Shown here: piece by piece, positions 8,695-17,133 of the stretch
Numbering within the stretch: position 1 is the first letter of the stretch
How the letters are laid out: each line of letters opens with the position of its first letter
Origin: Gammaproteobacteria bacterium
Lineage (GTDB): Bacteria > Pseudomonadota > Gammaproteobacteria > Pseudomonadales > Cellvibrionaceae
Length of the DNA stretch: 64,000 bases
Direction: 5' to 3'
Assembly: GCA_021151625.1 (NCBI GenBank)
Contig: JAGKWY010000017.1
Span: 46,081-110,080, forward strand
Notes under the pieces: generated by a model
Seen by the model: the letters and a program-made list of their open reading frames with translations, nothing else
What the model was told of the DNA's origin: nothing
Databases searched by the model: none
Program-made: the position numbers and the translations under genes

Positions 8695-10119
8695 ATGAAA
8701 ATTATCAACACCAGCTTTCAGCGCTACCTGAAAAAAATCAGTTTTGTTCAACTTACAACGCTGACCATTTCACCCTTGCTACTATTGAGCTGTGGCGGCG
8801 GTGGCGGCTCTACCAGCAAACCTGGCACCAGCCAATCCAACCAAAACAGTTCAATGAGTCAAAGCTCAGCTAAAGCAAACAGTTCAGCCAGTGCAGAAAG
8901 TTCAGTTAATGCCGGCAGCTCCGTCGGCGTTATGAGTTCTCCGAGTGTTTCCAGCAGCGCTAACAGCCTTCAAACATCCTCCGGGGTCAGTCAGTCATCC
9001 AGTTCGCCGGCGGAAAAACTGACGGATGTCAGCAGCCAATTCACCGCAGCAACTACCCACAATTTTTATGTTTTCTCTGATTCGTCAAACGCACAGCTAT
9101 TGCGTTATTTACCCAAACAATTAGCACTCACAGGATTGCCGGGAATTGCCTCAGTTCAACGCACCAACAAAATTTCTGTATTGCAAAAAATGTTTTTGGA
9201 CCTTAGCGATAGCGATTGGACTTCCGCCAACCAACTCACTTTTTCCAGCCGCTACACCCTGGATGTAGACTTGCAAAAACTCACTCAGGAAAGTGAAACG
9301 CTCGGCTATACAACGCTGGCGGATATTAAAGTCAAACCGCCAGCAATGACGTTGGAACAACGCTACACCACAGCAGTGCCGCCGGCCCGTATTCAAATTC
9401 AGTGCAAAAATTTAACGCTGCTTATTAATGGCAATGAAGTTACCTTGCATGATTGCAATCTCGCCGATTCAGAGGGAATTATTGCCACACAGCCGATTAA
9501 TCATATCGGCAACTTTAGATACGAAGCCTTGAATTTTGACCCGGACACCATTTCCAGCAATAAAGCCCTGCGCGGTACAATTAATATTGATTACACCCTG
9601 CCAGGCACCCACGAGTTCGATCGACTATTGTCAACTAACAATGGAGATTTACAAAGCACCTGGCAAGTTTACTTCGCCTGGCCATTGGCACAGACCAGCG
9701 TGAGTTCAGCCATGGCAGCAATTAATTGGAAAACGCTACTCGCCGATTTTAAAACCCAGATATCTGCCGGAAAACACAGCTGGAATGATGAGGATATAAA
9801 TGCATTTACTATCGCGGCGATGAGCACTGGTAGCATTGCACTGGCCAATAGCACAGAGCTGACCGATGCACTCCGTGAAGCAATTAAAAGCTATTTGAAA
9901 CAAGAGCTACTTGTTGCAGTTTACGCTAACAACAGCAAATCGCCATTTACATGGGCACCCAAATTACGCGTTAAAAATGTAGAGCAACCCGGCATGCAAA
10001 ATATAGTCATACGTTATTTTAATTCCACGCTGCCGTTGGTTTCGCACATTAATTTAAGCTGCCTCACAGCACCGGATGGGCAGAATAATATCTACCGATC
10101 ATCAGACTGCGTGGAATAA
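8695..10119 (+). CDS. Ser-rich lipoprotein, paralogue family member D
   Basis: 474 residues. Lipoprotein signal with lipobox LLSC (Cys33), then GGGGGS and a Ser-rich linker to about residue 106, a Cellvibrio-type spacer that would hold the domain away from the membrane. The folded part starts with FYVFSDSSNAQLLRYLPKQ (124-142), matching members A and B, and has the same cysteine pairs (237/254 and 456/472). It is therefore the membrane-anchored version of the same domain. The 200-bp gap after the cytochrome suggests a separate promoter, but gene order and shared domain tie it to the cluster. No strong ribosome-binding site seen before the start. Function unknown. Confidence 0.82.
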   Translation: MKIINTSFQRYLKKISFVQLTTLTISPLLLLSCGGGGGSTSKPGTSQSNQNSSMSQSSAKANSSASAESSVNAGSSVGVMSSPSVSSSANSLQTSSGVSQSSSSPAEKLTDVSSQFTAATTHNFYVFSDSSNAQLLRYLPKQLALTGLPGIASVQRTNKISVLQKMFLDLSDSDWTSANQLTFSSRYTLDVDLQKLTQESETLGYTTLADIKVKPPAMTLEQRYTTAVPPARIQIQCKNLTLLINGNEVTLHDCNLADSEGIIATQPINHIGNFRYEALNFDPDTISSNKALRGTINIDYTLPGTHEFDRLLSTNNGDLQSTWQVYFAWPLAQTSVSSAMAAINWKTLLADFKTQISAGKHSWNDEDINAFTIAAMSTGSIALANSTELTDALREAIKSYLKQELLVAVYANNSKSPFTWAPKLRVKNVEQPGMQNIVIRYFNSTLPLVSHINLSCLTAPDGQNNIYRSSDCVE

Positions 10120-10160
10120 TACTGCGCGTCATAAAAGTGACTTTTAAGGGAAATGGTTTG

Positions 10161-11330
10161 CTATTTTTCTTCCGCTTTTAACGAACAATTTTCCCAAGCT
10201 GCCACCACAATTAGAATCGCGGTGGTCGCTGCACTAATTGCCAAGGCGGACCAATGTAGTAACAAGGCGATTGGGATTAATGCGATCAGGGATAACAAGC
10301 CGACAAGATGAGATAGTGGTGGTGCGCGGCGATCATTGGTGACCCATTTAAATAATGCGCAGCCAATTAAATACAATGCCGGGCCACCGATAATTGCAAA
10401 CAATCCGGCGGTGGATGCGTGATCCGGATGCACCAGCACCAATTCATCGGCAACGGCGCAGACAATAATTCCCGCGATAATCGGAGCGTGTAAATAGGTG
10501 TAGGCCAAGCGCGCTTGGCCGCCCGGATCTTGCGAGTGCAAAATGCGATGGTGCGCGCGTTCCACCCCGCTATCAAAATAAATCCACCAAAGCGCAATTG
10601 AACCTAGCACTGCCACCAAAAATGCGGTGATAACTGTTGAATCCCATTGTTGATCAGCAAAGGTGGCACCGGTTACCAACAGCGATTCACCCAGTGCGAT
10701 TATCACAAACAGTGCGCAGCGCTCCGCCATATGATTGCCTTCTACATCCCAATCGGTGGTACTGGAGCGCCCCATGCCCGGCACCCAAAATAGTAGCGCC
10801 GGTGAAATAAATTCGATCAAAAATGCAATACACCACAAGATAAACCGCTGCTCACCTTCTGCAAACCCACCGGCGATCCAGAAAATCGCGGAAGCGCACA
10901 GCCAGATAAAAATACGCTGGAAACTGCGCACAAAATGCGTTGCGCTGTTGCGAATCGCGTAGAGGAAAAATGCGGTACGCCCCACTTGCATAAATACATA
11001 AGCAAACGCAAAAAATAATCCGCGCTCACCAAAGGCATCGGGTATTGAGACCGACATAATCAACCCGCCCAGCATCAGCGCAAATAAACAGATGCGCACG
11101 GGAAAGCGATCCGGGTCCAACCAGTTAGTGACCCAGGAGGTGTAAATCCACACCCACCAGACGGCGAGCAATAACAGGCCATGCTTGATAGCACCATCAA
11201 ACGTTAAATTGGCAAGTAACGAATGGGAAATTTGGGTGATGGCAAATACAAATACCAGATCGAAAAATAATTCAACCATGGTGACTTTGCCGGCCTGGCT
11301 GCCAGCGCGATTTCTTAATAAGGACAACAT
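10161..11330 (-). CDS. LtrA-like integral membrane protein
   Basis: 389 residues, about ten membrane segments. The N-terminal segment VTMVELFFDLVFVFAITQIS is the hallmark of the low-temperature-requirement protein A family (VELFFDLVFVFAxTQLS), and WWVWxYTSWxTNWLDPD follows as expected. The family's biochemical role is not established; the name comes from Listeria. The start lies 8 bp after the hipA stop on the same strand, so it could be transcribed from the hip promoter, but a functional link is not implied. Confidence 0.88.
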   Translation of the reverse strand: MLSLLRNRAGSQAGKVTMVELFFDLVFVFAITQISHSLLANLTFDGAIKHGLLLLAVWWVWIYTSWVTNWLDPDRFPVRICLFALMLGGLIMSVSIPDAFGERGLFFAFAYVFMQVGRTAFFLYAIRNSATHFVRSFQRIFIWLCASAIFWIAGGFAEGEQRFILWCIAFLIEFISPALLFWVPGMGRSSTTDWDVEGNHMAERCALFVIIALGESLLVTGATFADQQWDSTVITAFLVAVLGSIALWWIYFDSGVERAHHRILHSQDPGGQARLAYTYLHAPIIAGIIVCAVADELVLVHPDHASTAGLFAIIGGPALYLIGCALFKWVTNDRRAPPLSHLVGLLSLIALIPIALLLHWSALAISAATTAILIVVAAWENCSLKAEEK

Positions 11331-11338
11331 AATTTTGC

Positions 11339-12601
11339 TCAGTTAATTTTAAAATCGTCGTGAAGACTTGCCCAATGCACCTTGAGTTTATCCTTGTGAT
11401 TATCGGCCATCGGTAAGGATTCCAATAATTCCGGCCAGCTTGTTCGTGCGCTATTCATTGCATCCTGCAGATGAGCCTTAACCGCAGGCCAACGCACTTC
11501 CATGCGTTTTGCCCAAAGCTCAAAGTGAGCCATGTTTAGCTTATACCAGTTTTTTTCCTTGCCCATATTAAACGCAACTTCACACTCCCCGGGCATATAA
11601 ACCATAGTGGACACTATGTCGTAAGCGGGCGACAGCACTGCACCAATTTTATCCGGGTAAATCATCGACCAATTCTTTAAGTGCGCGTCGCCATTGCCCA
11701 GCAAAATGTTGGCGAGAAGCCGCCTTGCCATTTGTTGAATGTCTTCAAGCGGCTGCTCCGAATATCGGTAAATAACACCTCCAATTATTTCGTAATTTAC
11801 CCCGTCATATTTTTCATGAGGATAAAGCTCTGTAATTTGCGCGAAGTCCTCCATGTGTATTCTGGATATGCCTCGCTGCGCCTCGACTCGATCAAAGCGT
11901 TTTATCGTGTAGACGTACTTCTCATTAGGAAGCTGAATATCCGGCAAGTTATCAAGTGCATCCAGATTGACCAGATTTATCTCGGGGATTATTACACCAA
12001 TCGCTTGCGCTAACTTCATTGAAGAATATTCATTCTCTGGCACATTCCTATGGACCGTAGAGGGGGTTTTTATGATTAGCGTATTGTCATTTGATGGGCG
12101 TAAGTTGTATCGGCCATCTTTGCTTTTATTGCCGGAGAATTTTATTTGAACACCGGCCAAGGACACATCATCCGCCGTTGGCGTTTTCACTGTAATAATC
12201 CTGCCACTATTTTTTTCTTCCACCCAGTCTGGAATTTTATTGGGTGCCAATCGCTCCAGCATGAGTGCGCCTGGTAAGTTCGCCCCAAAATGGGCAAGCA
12301 ACGCAAAATCATTATTAATATCAACTTTCAACGATTTTGCCACCCACTCCCTCATAGCGCTCTCAGGCAACAGATTGGAGATTACCGGCACAACTTTTTG
12401 ACTACTGGTGATCGACTTTTGCAGATACTGGTCATTCATTCGTTGTAGCAGCGTAAAAGTCGGGCGCCCTTCACCTGCAGTTACATACTCAGGATTAAAG
12501 AACAGCACATTTCTATTTGAACTGTGATGCGTTAATACACCAATAAAAACATCGTGTAGTGTGAGTTTCAGGGCTTGAACTGTCGCGGCATTACTCATCA
12601 T
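11339..12601 (-). CDS. hipA: HipA-family serine/threonine kinase toxin
   Basis: The start was set at ATG 12601 (420 residues), which overlaps the end of the antitoxin gene; the longer frame adds seven residues only. N-terminal region about 1-110 is the HipA N1 subdomain. The kinase core has RIHMEDFAQ (about 247-255), catalytic D305 in LLGNGDAHLKNWS and the metal-binding aspartate D328 in SPAYDIV, both equivalent to active residues of E. coli HipA (which phosphorylates glutamyl-tRNA synthetase and drives persistence). Several acids and loops look intact, so it should be active. Target in this organism unknown. Confidence 0.9.
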   Translation of the reverse strand: MMSNAATVQALKLTLHDVFIGVLTHHSSNRNVLFFNPEYVTAGEGRPTFTLLQRMNDQYLQKSITSSQKVVPVISNLLPESAMREWVAKSLKVDINNDFALLAHFGANLPGALMLERLAPNKIPDWVEEKNSGRIITVKTPTADDVSLAGVQIKFSGNKSKDGRYNLRPSNDNTLIIKTPSTVHRNVPENEYSSMKLAQAIGVIIPEINLVNLDALDNLPDIQLPNEKYVYTIKRFDRVEAQRGISRIHMEDFAQITELYPHEKYDGVNYEIIGGVIYRYSEQPLEDIQQMARRLLANILLGNGDAHLKNWSMIYPDKIGAVLSPAYDIVSTMVYMPGECEVAFNMGKEKNWYKLNMAHFELWAKRMEVRWPAVKAHLQDAMNSARTSWPELLESLPMADNHKDKLKVHWASLHDDFKIN

Positions 12602-12956
12602 CTTTATCCAGCATGTGACCAAACAACCTCATTACCGTGGACGGCTCCCTTACCTCGAAATGATCGTTGGATTGCGCAGTACTTTTTTTCTTATAGTCAG
12701 CTATATCCTGTTTTTCCGGGAGCAAGGAAGGAGCCATTTTTTCACCCTTAGGCGCAATCGTTATCTCCAAACCCAGCGCATCCGCAAGATGCAGAAGTGT
12801 TTTCACTGTGATATTCGCCCCGGCTTCAATTCGCTGGATTTGTTGCTGGCTCATACCAACCTTTAACAACATGTCTGACTGACTCAAGTTCAGCTTTGCC
12901 CGCTGGGCTTCGATAATATTGCCAACATCTTGCACGCTGCTCAGTTTGCCCCACAT
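12591..12956 (-). CDS. hipB: HipB-like antitoxin, Xre-type DNA-binding protein
   Basis: ATG 12956 gives 121 residues, the usual size; the frame stays open upstream to 13019 but that part reads through the operator. The helix-turn-helix covers about residues 13-67: LSQSDMLLKVGMSQQQIQRIE is followed by ITVKTLLHLADALGLE, the standard HTH_3 pattern. The C-terminal tail (about 75-121) is polar and probably contacts HipA. It overlaps hipA by about 11 nt. Autoregulation through the palindromes just upstream is likely. Confidence 0.87.
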   Translation of the reverse strand: MWGKLSSVQDVGNIIEAQRAKLNLSQSDMLLKVGMSQQQIQRIEAGANITVKTLLHLADALGLEITIAPKGEKMAPSLLPEKQDIADYKKKSTAQSNDHFEVREPSTVMRLFGHMLDKDDE

Positions 12957-12975
12957 GACACTCACCACAATATAT

Positions 12976-13039
12976 ATGTTGTATTTATTTAAACTACAAC
13001 ATATTTGTTGTTTTATCAATTCAACAACCTATTTGTTGT
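12976..13039 (-). promoter_or_regulatory. Predicted HipB operators (repeated palindromes)
   Basis: Two 16-bp near-identical palindromes, ACAACATATTTGTTGT (12996-13011) and ACAACCTATTTGTTGT (13024-13039), are spaced 28 bp centre to centre, close to three helical turns. A further half site ATGTTGTA occurs at about 12976-12983 and pairs as an inverted repeat with TACAACAT at 12995-13002. All lie directly upstream of hipB, as expected for autoregulation. Confidence 0.7.
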
Positions 13040-13070
13040 TTTCAATTGAAACCACAACCCCAAAAACAAC

Positions 13071-13093
13071 AAACCCCGCACAGGGCGGGGTTT
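13071..13093 (-). terminator. Intrinsic terminator at end of flagellar cluster
   Basis: AAACCCCGC (13071-13079) and GCGGGGTTT (13085-13093) form a perfect 9-bp GC-rich stem with a 5-nt loop. On the minus strand the hairpin is followed by GTTGTTTTTG. It lies 24 bp past the last gene of the flagellar cluster. Confidence 0.8.
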
Positions 13094-13116
13094 GTATTTA
13101 AAACAGCTGGAGCGAT

Positions 13117-13446
13117 TTATTCACCGGACTCTTTCAGGATGGTATTCAAACCTTCCAGATCGGCGCGGGCGACAGCGCGTTGATCGAGTTTTTCGCGGGC
13201 GGCAGCGGGTAAGTCGGTGTACTGGATTACGCCGCGATCTACCAACACGATAATCACATCTTCCAGTACACGCACTAATTCCAGGTCAGAGGTATGGAGG
13301 CTTTCCAAGCGCGCTTTAACTTCCTCTTTCACCTTCAGCCAGTTTTGCAATTCCTCGCTTTCCACGGCCATATGTTCCGCGCCATCAAACGGCTGCTGCT
13401 CCACGCGCAGCAAACGCCCTTGCGCATCGCGCTCTACATATACCAT
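13117..13446 (-). CDS. Conserved small protein ('tryptophan synthase beta-like' annotation family)
   Basis: ATG 13446 gives 109 residues and follows GGAGGAAGGCA, a strong ribosome-binding site; the open frame continues upstream to 13641 without such support. The sequence MVYVERDAQGRLLRVEQQPF plus SDLELVRVLEDVIIVLVDRGVI and TDLPAAAREKLDQRAVARADL matches a small, widely kept gammaproteobacterial protein often mislabelled tryptophan synthase subunit beta-like. Its function is unknown and it has no PLP-enzyme features. Being last in the flagellar cluster does not by itself prove a flagellar role. Confidence 0.72.
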   Translation of the reverse strand: MVYVERDAQGRLLRVEQQPFDGAEHMAVESEELQNWLKVKEEVKARLESLHTSDLELVRVLEDVIIVLVDRGVIQYTDLPAAAREKLDQRAVARADLEGLNTILKESGE

Positions 13447-13722
13447 TGCCTTCCTCCGCCATCGCCGTGTTATTAATAGTCCCAGCGATGTTACAAGGTT
13501 TCCCCAGGTCTGAATACCTCCGGGTTGGGGCGGGACATAAGCGCAATCGGTAGCAGCGTTCATGTCATGGGAGGGCGATTCAAAGCCGCTCATGATGGTA
13601 AACCTCTGTTGCGTAGTTGATACTTTTTTAGTGGCCGACATTCATGACCATCTTTCATGGAGATGAGCAAGCCTGCGCCCGATCTGTGTCGGACGATCAA
13701 AATAGAAATGGTTGATAGCAAA

Positions 13723-14650
13723 TCAGGACAGCAGGCTAACCACCGCAAAGCGGGAGAGTTGCGCCTGGGCAATAACCGTTTGCGCCACTACCGAATAGCT
13801 GGATGCCTTGCGCCCATTGATGTTAAACACCGCGCTCGCAAAATTGAGCGCCCATTGTTTTTCATCCTGGCTTTCCTGGGAACCCCAGCAAGCCCTCTTC
13901 CTTTGGATTGACCTGGCTGCCGGTAACAGGGAAGAGTTTGCCCTCACCTTTTACCCGCAACTGGGTTTTTAACGCATTCCAATCGTTTTCCGGCATGGAG
14001 AATTTCAGCGCGCCCTGCGCATCCAGCTCAGCGCGGATTCCAGCACTGCCAAGGCCGGCATTGAGGTTGCGCAGCAGTTGCTCATCGCTCATGCCATCAT
14101 CCAGCACTACCGCAAGTGGTTCCTGCAATGCGCGACCACCGGTGATAACCAGGGTCTCTTTGCCTGATCGCTTAACCGCCTCCAGCGATTCCATGCCCGG
14201 CAAACTAAAACGGCTGCGCAAAGGCTCATTGAGGCGCAAGGTAAAGTTCGCATCCAGGCTTTGACTGGTGCGCTTGCTGCGCTCATCCAACAGGCTGTTT
14301 ACCTGCTGCAAACCTTTGCTGATCGCCTCGCGCTCATTGCTAAAGGGTGAACTGAGCTGGCGACTAATACTGAGCTTGAGTGCGGATAAATGCTCCGCCA
14401 GATCACCCAGATAGCGATCCGTTGCCTGCATGGATGACAACTGCTGGTTGAGCTGCAGGTTAAAACCGCCATTACCGCCCGTCGCCCTTGCTGCCTGCCG
14501 CGCTTCGGCCGAACCGCCCTCTACCGGGTTAGCATCATGTGCACGGGCAGTAGCATTGCGGCCCGGCGCCGGGTTCAGGCGCGCGCGACTATAGGCCTGG
14601 CTGTTGGCCTCAAGCGCGCTGGAAATTGCGGTCTGTTTGTCGATTTTCAT
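13723..14650 (-). pseudogene. Flagellar hook-IN-like accessory gene, apparently frameshifted
   Basis: The first frame (14650 to 13862) encodes 262 residues. A flagellin/hook IN-like stretch runs at about 170-220 (VITGGRALQEPLAVVLDDG, then LLRNLNAGLGSAGIRAELD) and the frame ends in LLGFPGKPG. The coding signal continues in the frame shifted by one base, from about 13880 down to 13723: SQESQDEKQWALNFASAV, then NINGRKASSYSVVAQTVI and AQAQLSRFAVVSLLS. One extra base near the GGGG/CCC runs at about 13872-13884 would explain it, so the intact product would be about 308 residues. This is either a real mutation or a sequencing error. It follows flgL and may act at the hook-filament junction; that role is inferred. 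Confidence 0.6.
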
Positions 14651-14695
14651 CCATTGTCACCTGCTACCAGCAAGCCTCGCTCACCAGCCGCTGAC

Positions 14696-15610
14696 TCATA
14701 ACAAACTGAAGAGCGAAAGCTCGTTGATCTTCAAATAGGTCTTCTGGGTTGCTTGCAGCGCCAGTTGATAGTTGTTCAGGTCGATAGTCGCGCCGGCGTA
14801 ATCCAGTTGCGACAACTCACCTTCGATCTTCTGATTTACCAGCGACACTTCGTCGTTGCTGTTGCTGAGCAAACTCAAGGTATTTTGGCGGCCACCCAGC
14901 TCGGTGATGTTGCCCAGCAGATCGCTGTGGGTCACATCCAGTTGATCAATTGTAGTTCGGATTTGCGCCCCGACTGCCGGGTTGGAGGCGCTGAGCAGCG
15001 GGTCTTTGAGCATGGTCACTACCGCGTGCAACTCATTGAGCATATTCATGCCCGCACCAAAAATATTCATAGCCGTTACGTTCTCTTCCACCAGCACACC
15101 ATTGGCCACGGCGGCCTGGCGATACTTGTCATTGCCGGTCACGGAATAGGTTTCAGCCACAGCGTCATAGGTCACTGCCTGGGTATCGCTCAGGGTGCCG
15201 GAGAACAAATAACGCCCTTCTTCGTCGCGCACATTGGTGGCGGTAAACAAGGTCTTTTCCAGATTTTCCAACTCGCCTGCAATGGCCGCCAGATCTTCGC
15301 TGGTGTTAGAGCCATTGGCCGCCCAAAGCAAACGGTCGCGCACATTGAGCATAACGTTGGAGATGGACTTGAGGTTCACCTCCTGGGTGGAGAGGCTCGC
15401 AGACACGTTGTCGATATTCTTGCTGTATTGATCCAGGCTCGCCTCTTCGCGCTGTACGCGCATTACGCGCACGCTGGCTATGGGATCATCGGAGGGCAAC
15501 AACATGCGCTTGTTGGTCGCTAATTGCTGCATGATCTTGCCCAACTGCGCGGAATTGCCATTCATGGAGTTGTGCATGGTGGCGGTGATTTGTGCATTGG
15601 TAATACGCAT
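14696..15610 (-). CDS. flgL: Flagellar hook-filament junction protein FlgL (HAP3)
   Basis: 304 residues, normal for the family. N-terminal helix MRITNAQITATMHNSM and LATNKRMLLPSDDPIASVRV are the flagellin-like D0/D1 region; the C-terminal helix (INQ KIEGELSQLDYAGATIDLN type) is also present. FlgL caps the hook with FlgK and seeds filament polymerisation. A ribosome-binding site AGGAGG is 8 nt upstream of the start. Lies after flgK on the same strand with a 48-bp gap, the usual order. Confidence 0.95.
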   Translation of the reverse strand: MRITNAQITATMHNSMNGNSAQLGKIMQQLATNKRMLLPSDDPIASVRVMRVQREEASLDQYSKNIDNVSASLSTQEVNLKSISNVMLNVRDRLLWAANGSNTSEDLAAIAGELENLEKTLFTATNVRDEEGRYLFSGTLSDTQAVTYDAVAETYSVTGNDKYRQAAVANGVLVEENVTAMNIFGAGMNMLNELHAVVTMLKDPLLSASNPAVGAQIRTTIDQLDVTHSDLLGNITELGGRQNTLSLLSNSNDEVSLVNQKIEGELSQLDYAGATIDLNNYQLALQATQKTYLKINELSLFSLL

Positions 15611-15658
15611 TTGAACCTCCTGGATTCCCGTTTAGCTGGCCTTAGTCGTTAACCCGGC

Positions 15659-17026
15659 TTAAAAGGCCGCGAGCATGTCATCAAATAACTGGTTGGCAGT
15701 GGAGATGACTTTCATATTGGCCTGGTAGGCCTGCTGGTAAGTCATCAGGCTGACCGCCTCTTCATCCAGGCTCACTGCGCTTACGCTGTCACGCTGGGAT
15801 TGCGCTTGCTGGGTCACAGTAGTGGTAGATTTCAAATCCGCCTGGTTCTGGCGACTGTCGCTGGCGACCTTACCCAATAACCCCGTGTAGGCATCATTCA
15901 AACTGACCGAACTGCCGTTCACGGTGATGTTCTGGTTTTTAATCGCCAGCAAATCCAGTAGCACTTCGTTGTTGCCGGTTTCGCCCGCTGTATCAGAAAA
16001 GGCCAGCTCTTCCGGGGTTAATGCATTTACCTGCAACAGTTTGGTCGCACTGGTTGGGTCGTAGGTCAGCAGTGCAGTTCCGGGGTTGCCGGTCAGGTCA
16101 AAACCGGTGAGCAGGGTATTGTTGATCTTGGTGGCAAACTGGTCGGCCATTTCATGCAGTGCGTCCATAGTCGGGCGCAGGTCGCCGTATTCGGTGTCGT
16201 ACAAACCACCAAAAGAACCACCAAAACCATCCTGTTTAAGCGGGAAAGTCGTCCCCAAAAATGCCAGGGATACTTGCTGTTCGCCAGTCGCCAACACACT
16301 GATTTGCAATTGGCCAGCCGAAATACCCGAAACCAGCGGCTGGCCGTTAGACAGGGATACATTCAGCCCGCCATCGGGCGTTTCGTTAACGCGAATGGAA
16401 GCAAACTTGCTGAGATCTTTCACCAGACTGTCGCGATGATCGCGCAACGCGGTGGTATCCCCTTTAACCGCTTCGGTTTCCACAATCTTCTTGTTGAGCT
16501 TGGCGATATTCTCGGTCAGACCATTGATTTCATCGGTCATGGCGCTGCGCTGTTCGTGCAAGGCCATTACTTGGGCGTTGATATTGCTGCTCAGGCCGTT
16601 AAAGCGCTGGGCCAGGTTGCCCGCTTCCGCCAGGACTTGCTGGCGCAGGGCGATGGAATTGGGGGTCGCACTGGCTTCACTCAGAGCCGCAAAAAACTGG
16701 TCCAGGCCGATGCTGATGCTGGAGCCTTCGCCCGACATCAGTGCCTCCAGCGCGGTCAGGTAATCCTGGCGGGCGCCGTAGTAGTTTTGCTCGGTAGTGG
16801 CGCGCCACAGCTGCTGGTTTTGGAAGTCGCTCGCCATGCGGCGGATGCTGCTCACCTCTACACCACCACCCACATTCAGGCCACCGGGGCCAGATAGGGA
16901 TTGGGTGACGGTGTGCAGGCGACTAAAGCCGGGAGTATTCACGTTGGCGATATTCTGGCCGGTAGTGGCTATACCAACCTGGGCAGCGCGCACCCCGCTC
17001 AGGGCGATGTTGTTAAGTGAACTCAT
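15659..17026 (-). CDS. flgK: Flagellar hook-associated protein FlgK (HAP1)
   Basis: 455 residues. The N-terminal LNNIALSGVRAAQVGIATTG followed by QNIANVNTPGFSR is the flagellar rod-family signature, and the C-terminal QAYQANMKVISTANQLFDDM is the conserved D0 helix. The length is at the short end (many FlgK are 550-680), implying a reduced variable outer domain. Separated from flgJ by about 94 bp that contain degenerate tandem repeats. FlgK joins hook to filament together with FlgL. Confidence 0.94.
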   Translation of the reverse strand: MSSLNNIALSGVRAAQVGIATTGQNIANVNTPGFSRLHTVTQSLSGPGGLNVGGGVEVSSIRRMASDFQNQQLWRATTEQNYYGARQDYLTALEALMSGEGSSISIGLDQFFAALSEASATPNSIALRQQVLAEAGNLAQRFNGLSSNINAQVMALHEQRSAMTDEINGLTENIAKLNKKIVETEAVKGDTTALRDHRDSLVKDLSKFASIRVNETPDGGLNVSLSNGQPLVSGISAGQLQISVLATGEQQVSLAFLGTTFPLKQDGFGGSFGGLYDTEYGDLRPTMDALHEMADQFATKINNTLLTGFDLTGNPGTALLTYDPTSATKLLQVNALTPEELAFSDTAGETGNNEVLLDLLAIKNQNITVNGSSVSLNDAYTGLLGKVASDSRQNQADLKSTTTVTQQAQSQRDSVSAVSLDEEAVSLMTYQQAYQANMKVISTANQLFDDMLAAF

Positions 17027-17039
17027 AGTGCTACTAGTC

Positions 17040-17133
17040 CTGTGTTAATCGCGTGACCTGTGTTAATCGCCCGGCTGGGTTTATTCACTGTGCGGCTCGG
17101 TTATTCACTGCGAGACCCAGTTACTCACTCAAT
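17040..17133. repeat. Degenerate tandem repeats between flgJ and flgK
   Basis: Two 18-bp units starting CTGTGTTAATCGC (17040-17057 and 17058-17075) are followed by three units of about 20 bp, each containing TTATTCACTG or TTACTCACTC (about 17075-17133), the last running into the flgJ stop codon. They fill the whole space before flgK; no clear sigma-28 promoter was found there. Confidence 0.6.

Noticed and set aside
13447..13641. N-terminal extension of the small protein at 13117
   Set aside because: The frame is open, but a strong ribosome-binding site and the family's typical start both favour ATG 13446.
14753..15523. 256-codon plus-strand frame opposite flgL
   Set aside because: Long only because flgL codon use leaves the complementary frame open; His/Gln-rich composition and no ribosome-binding site.
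16154..16897. 247-codon plus-strand frame opposite flgK
   Set aside because: Same reason: antisense shadow of a well-supported flagellar gene.
17027..17120. Sigma-28 promoter before flgK
   Set aside because: TAAAC and GCGATTAA elements are present on the minus strand but only about 9 nt apart, too close for a -35/-10 pair.
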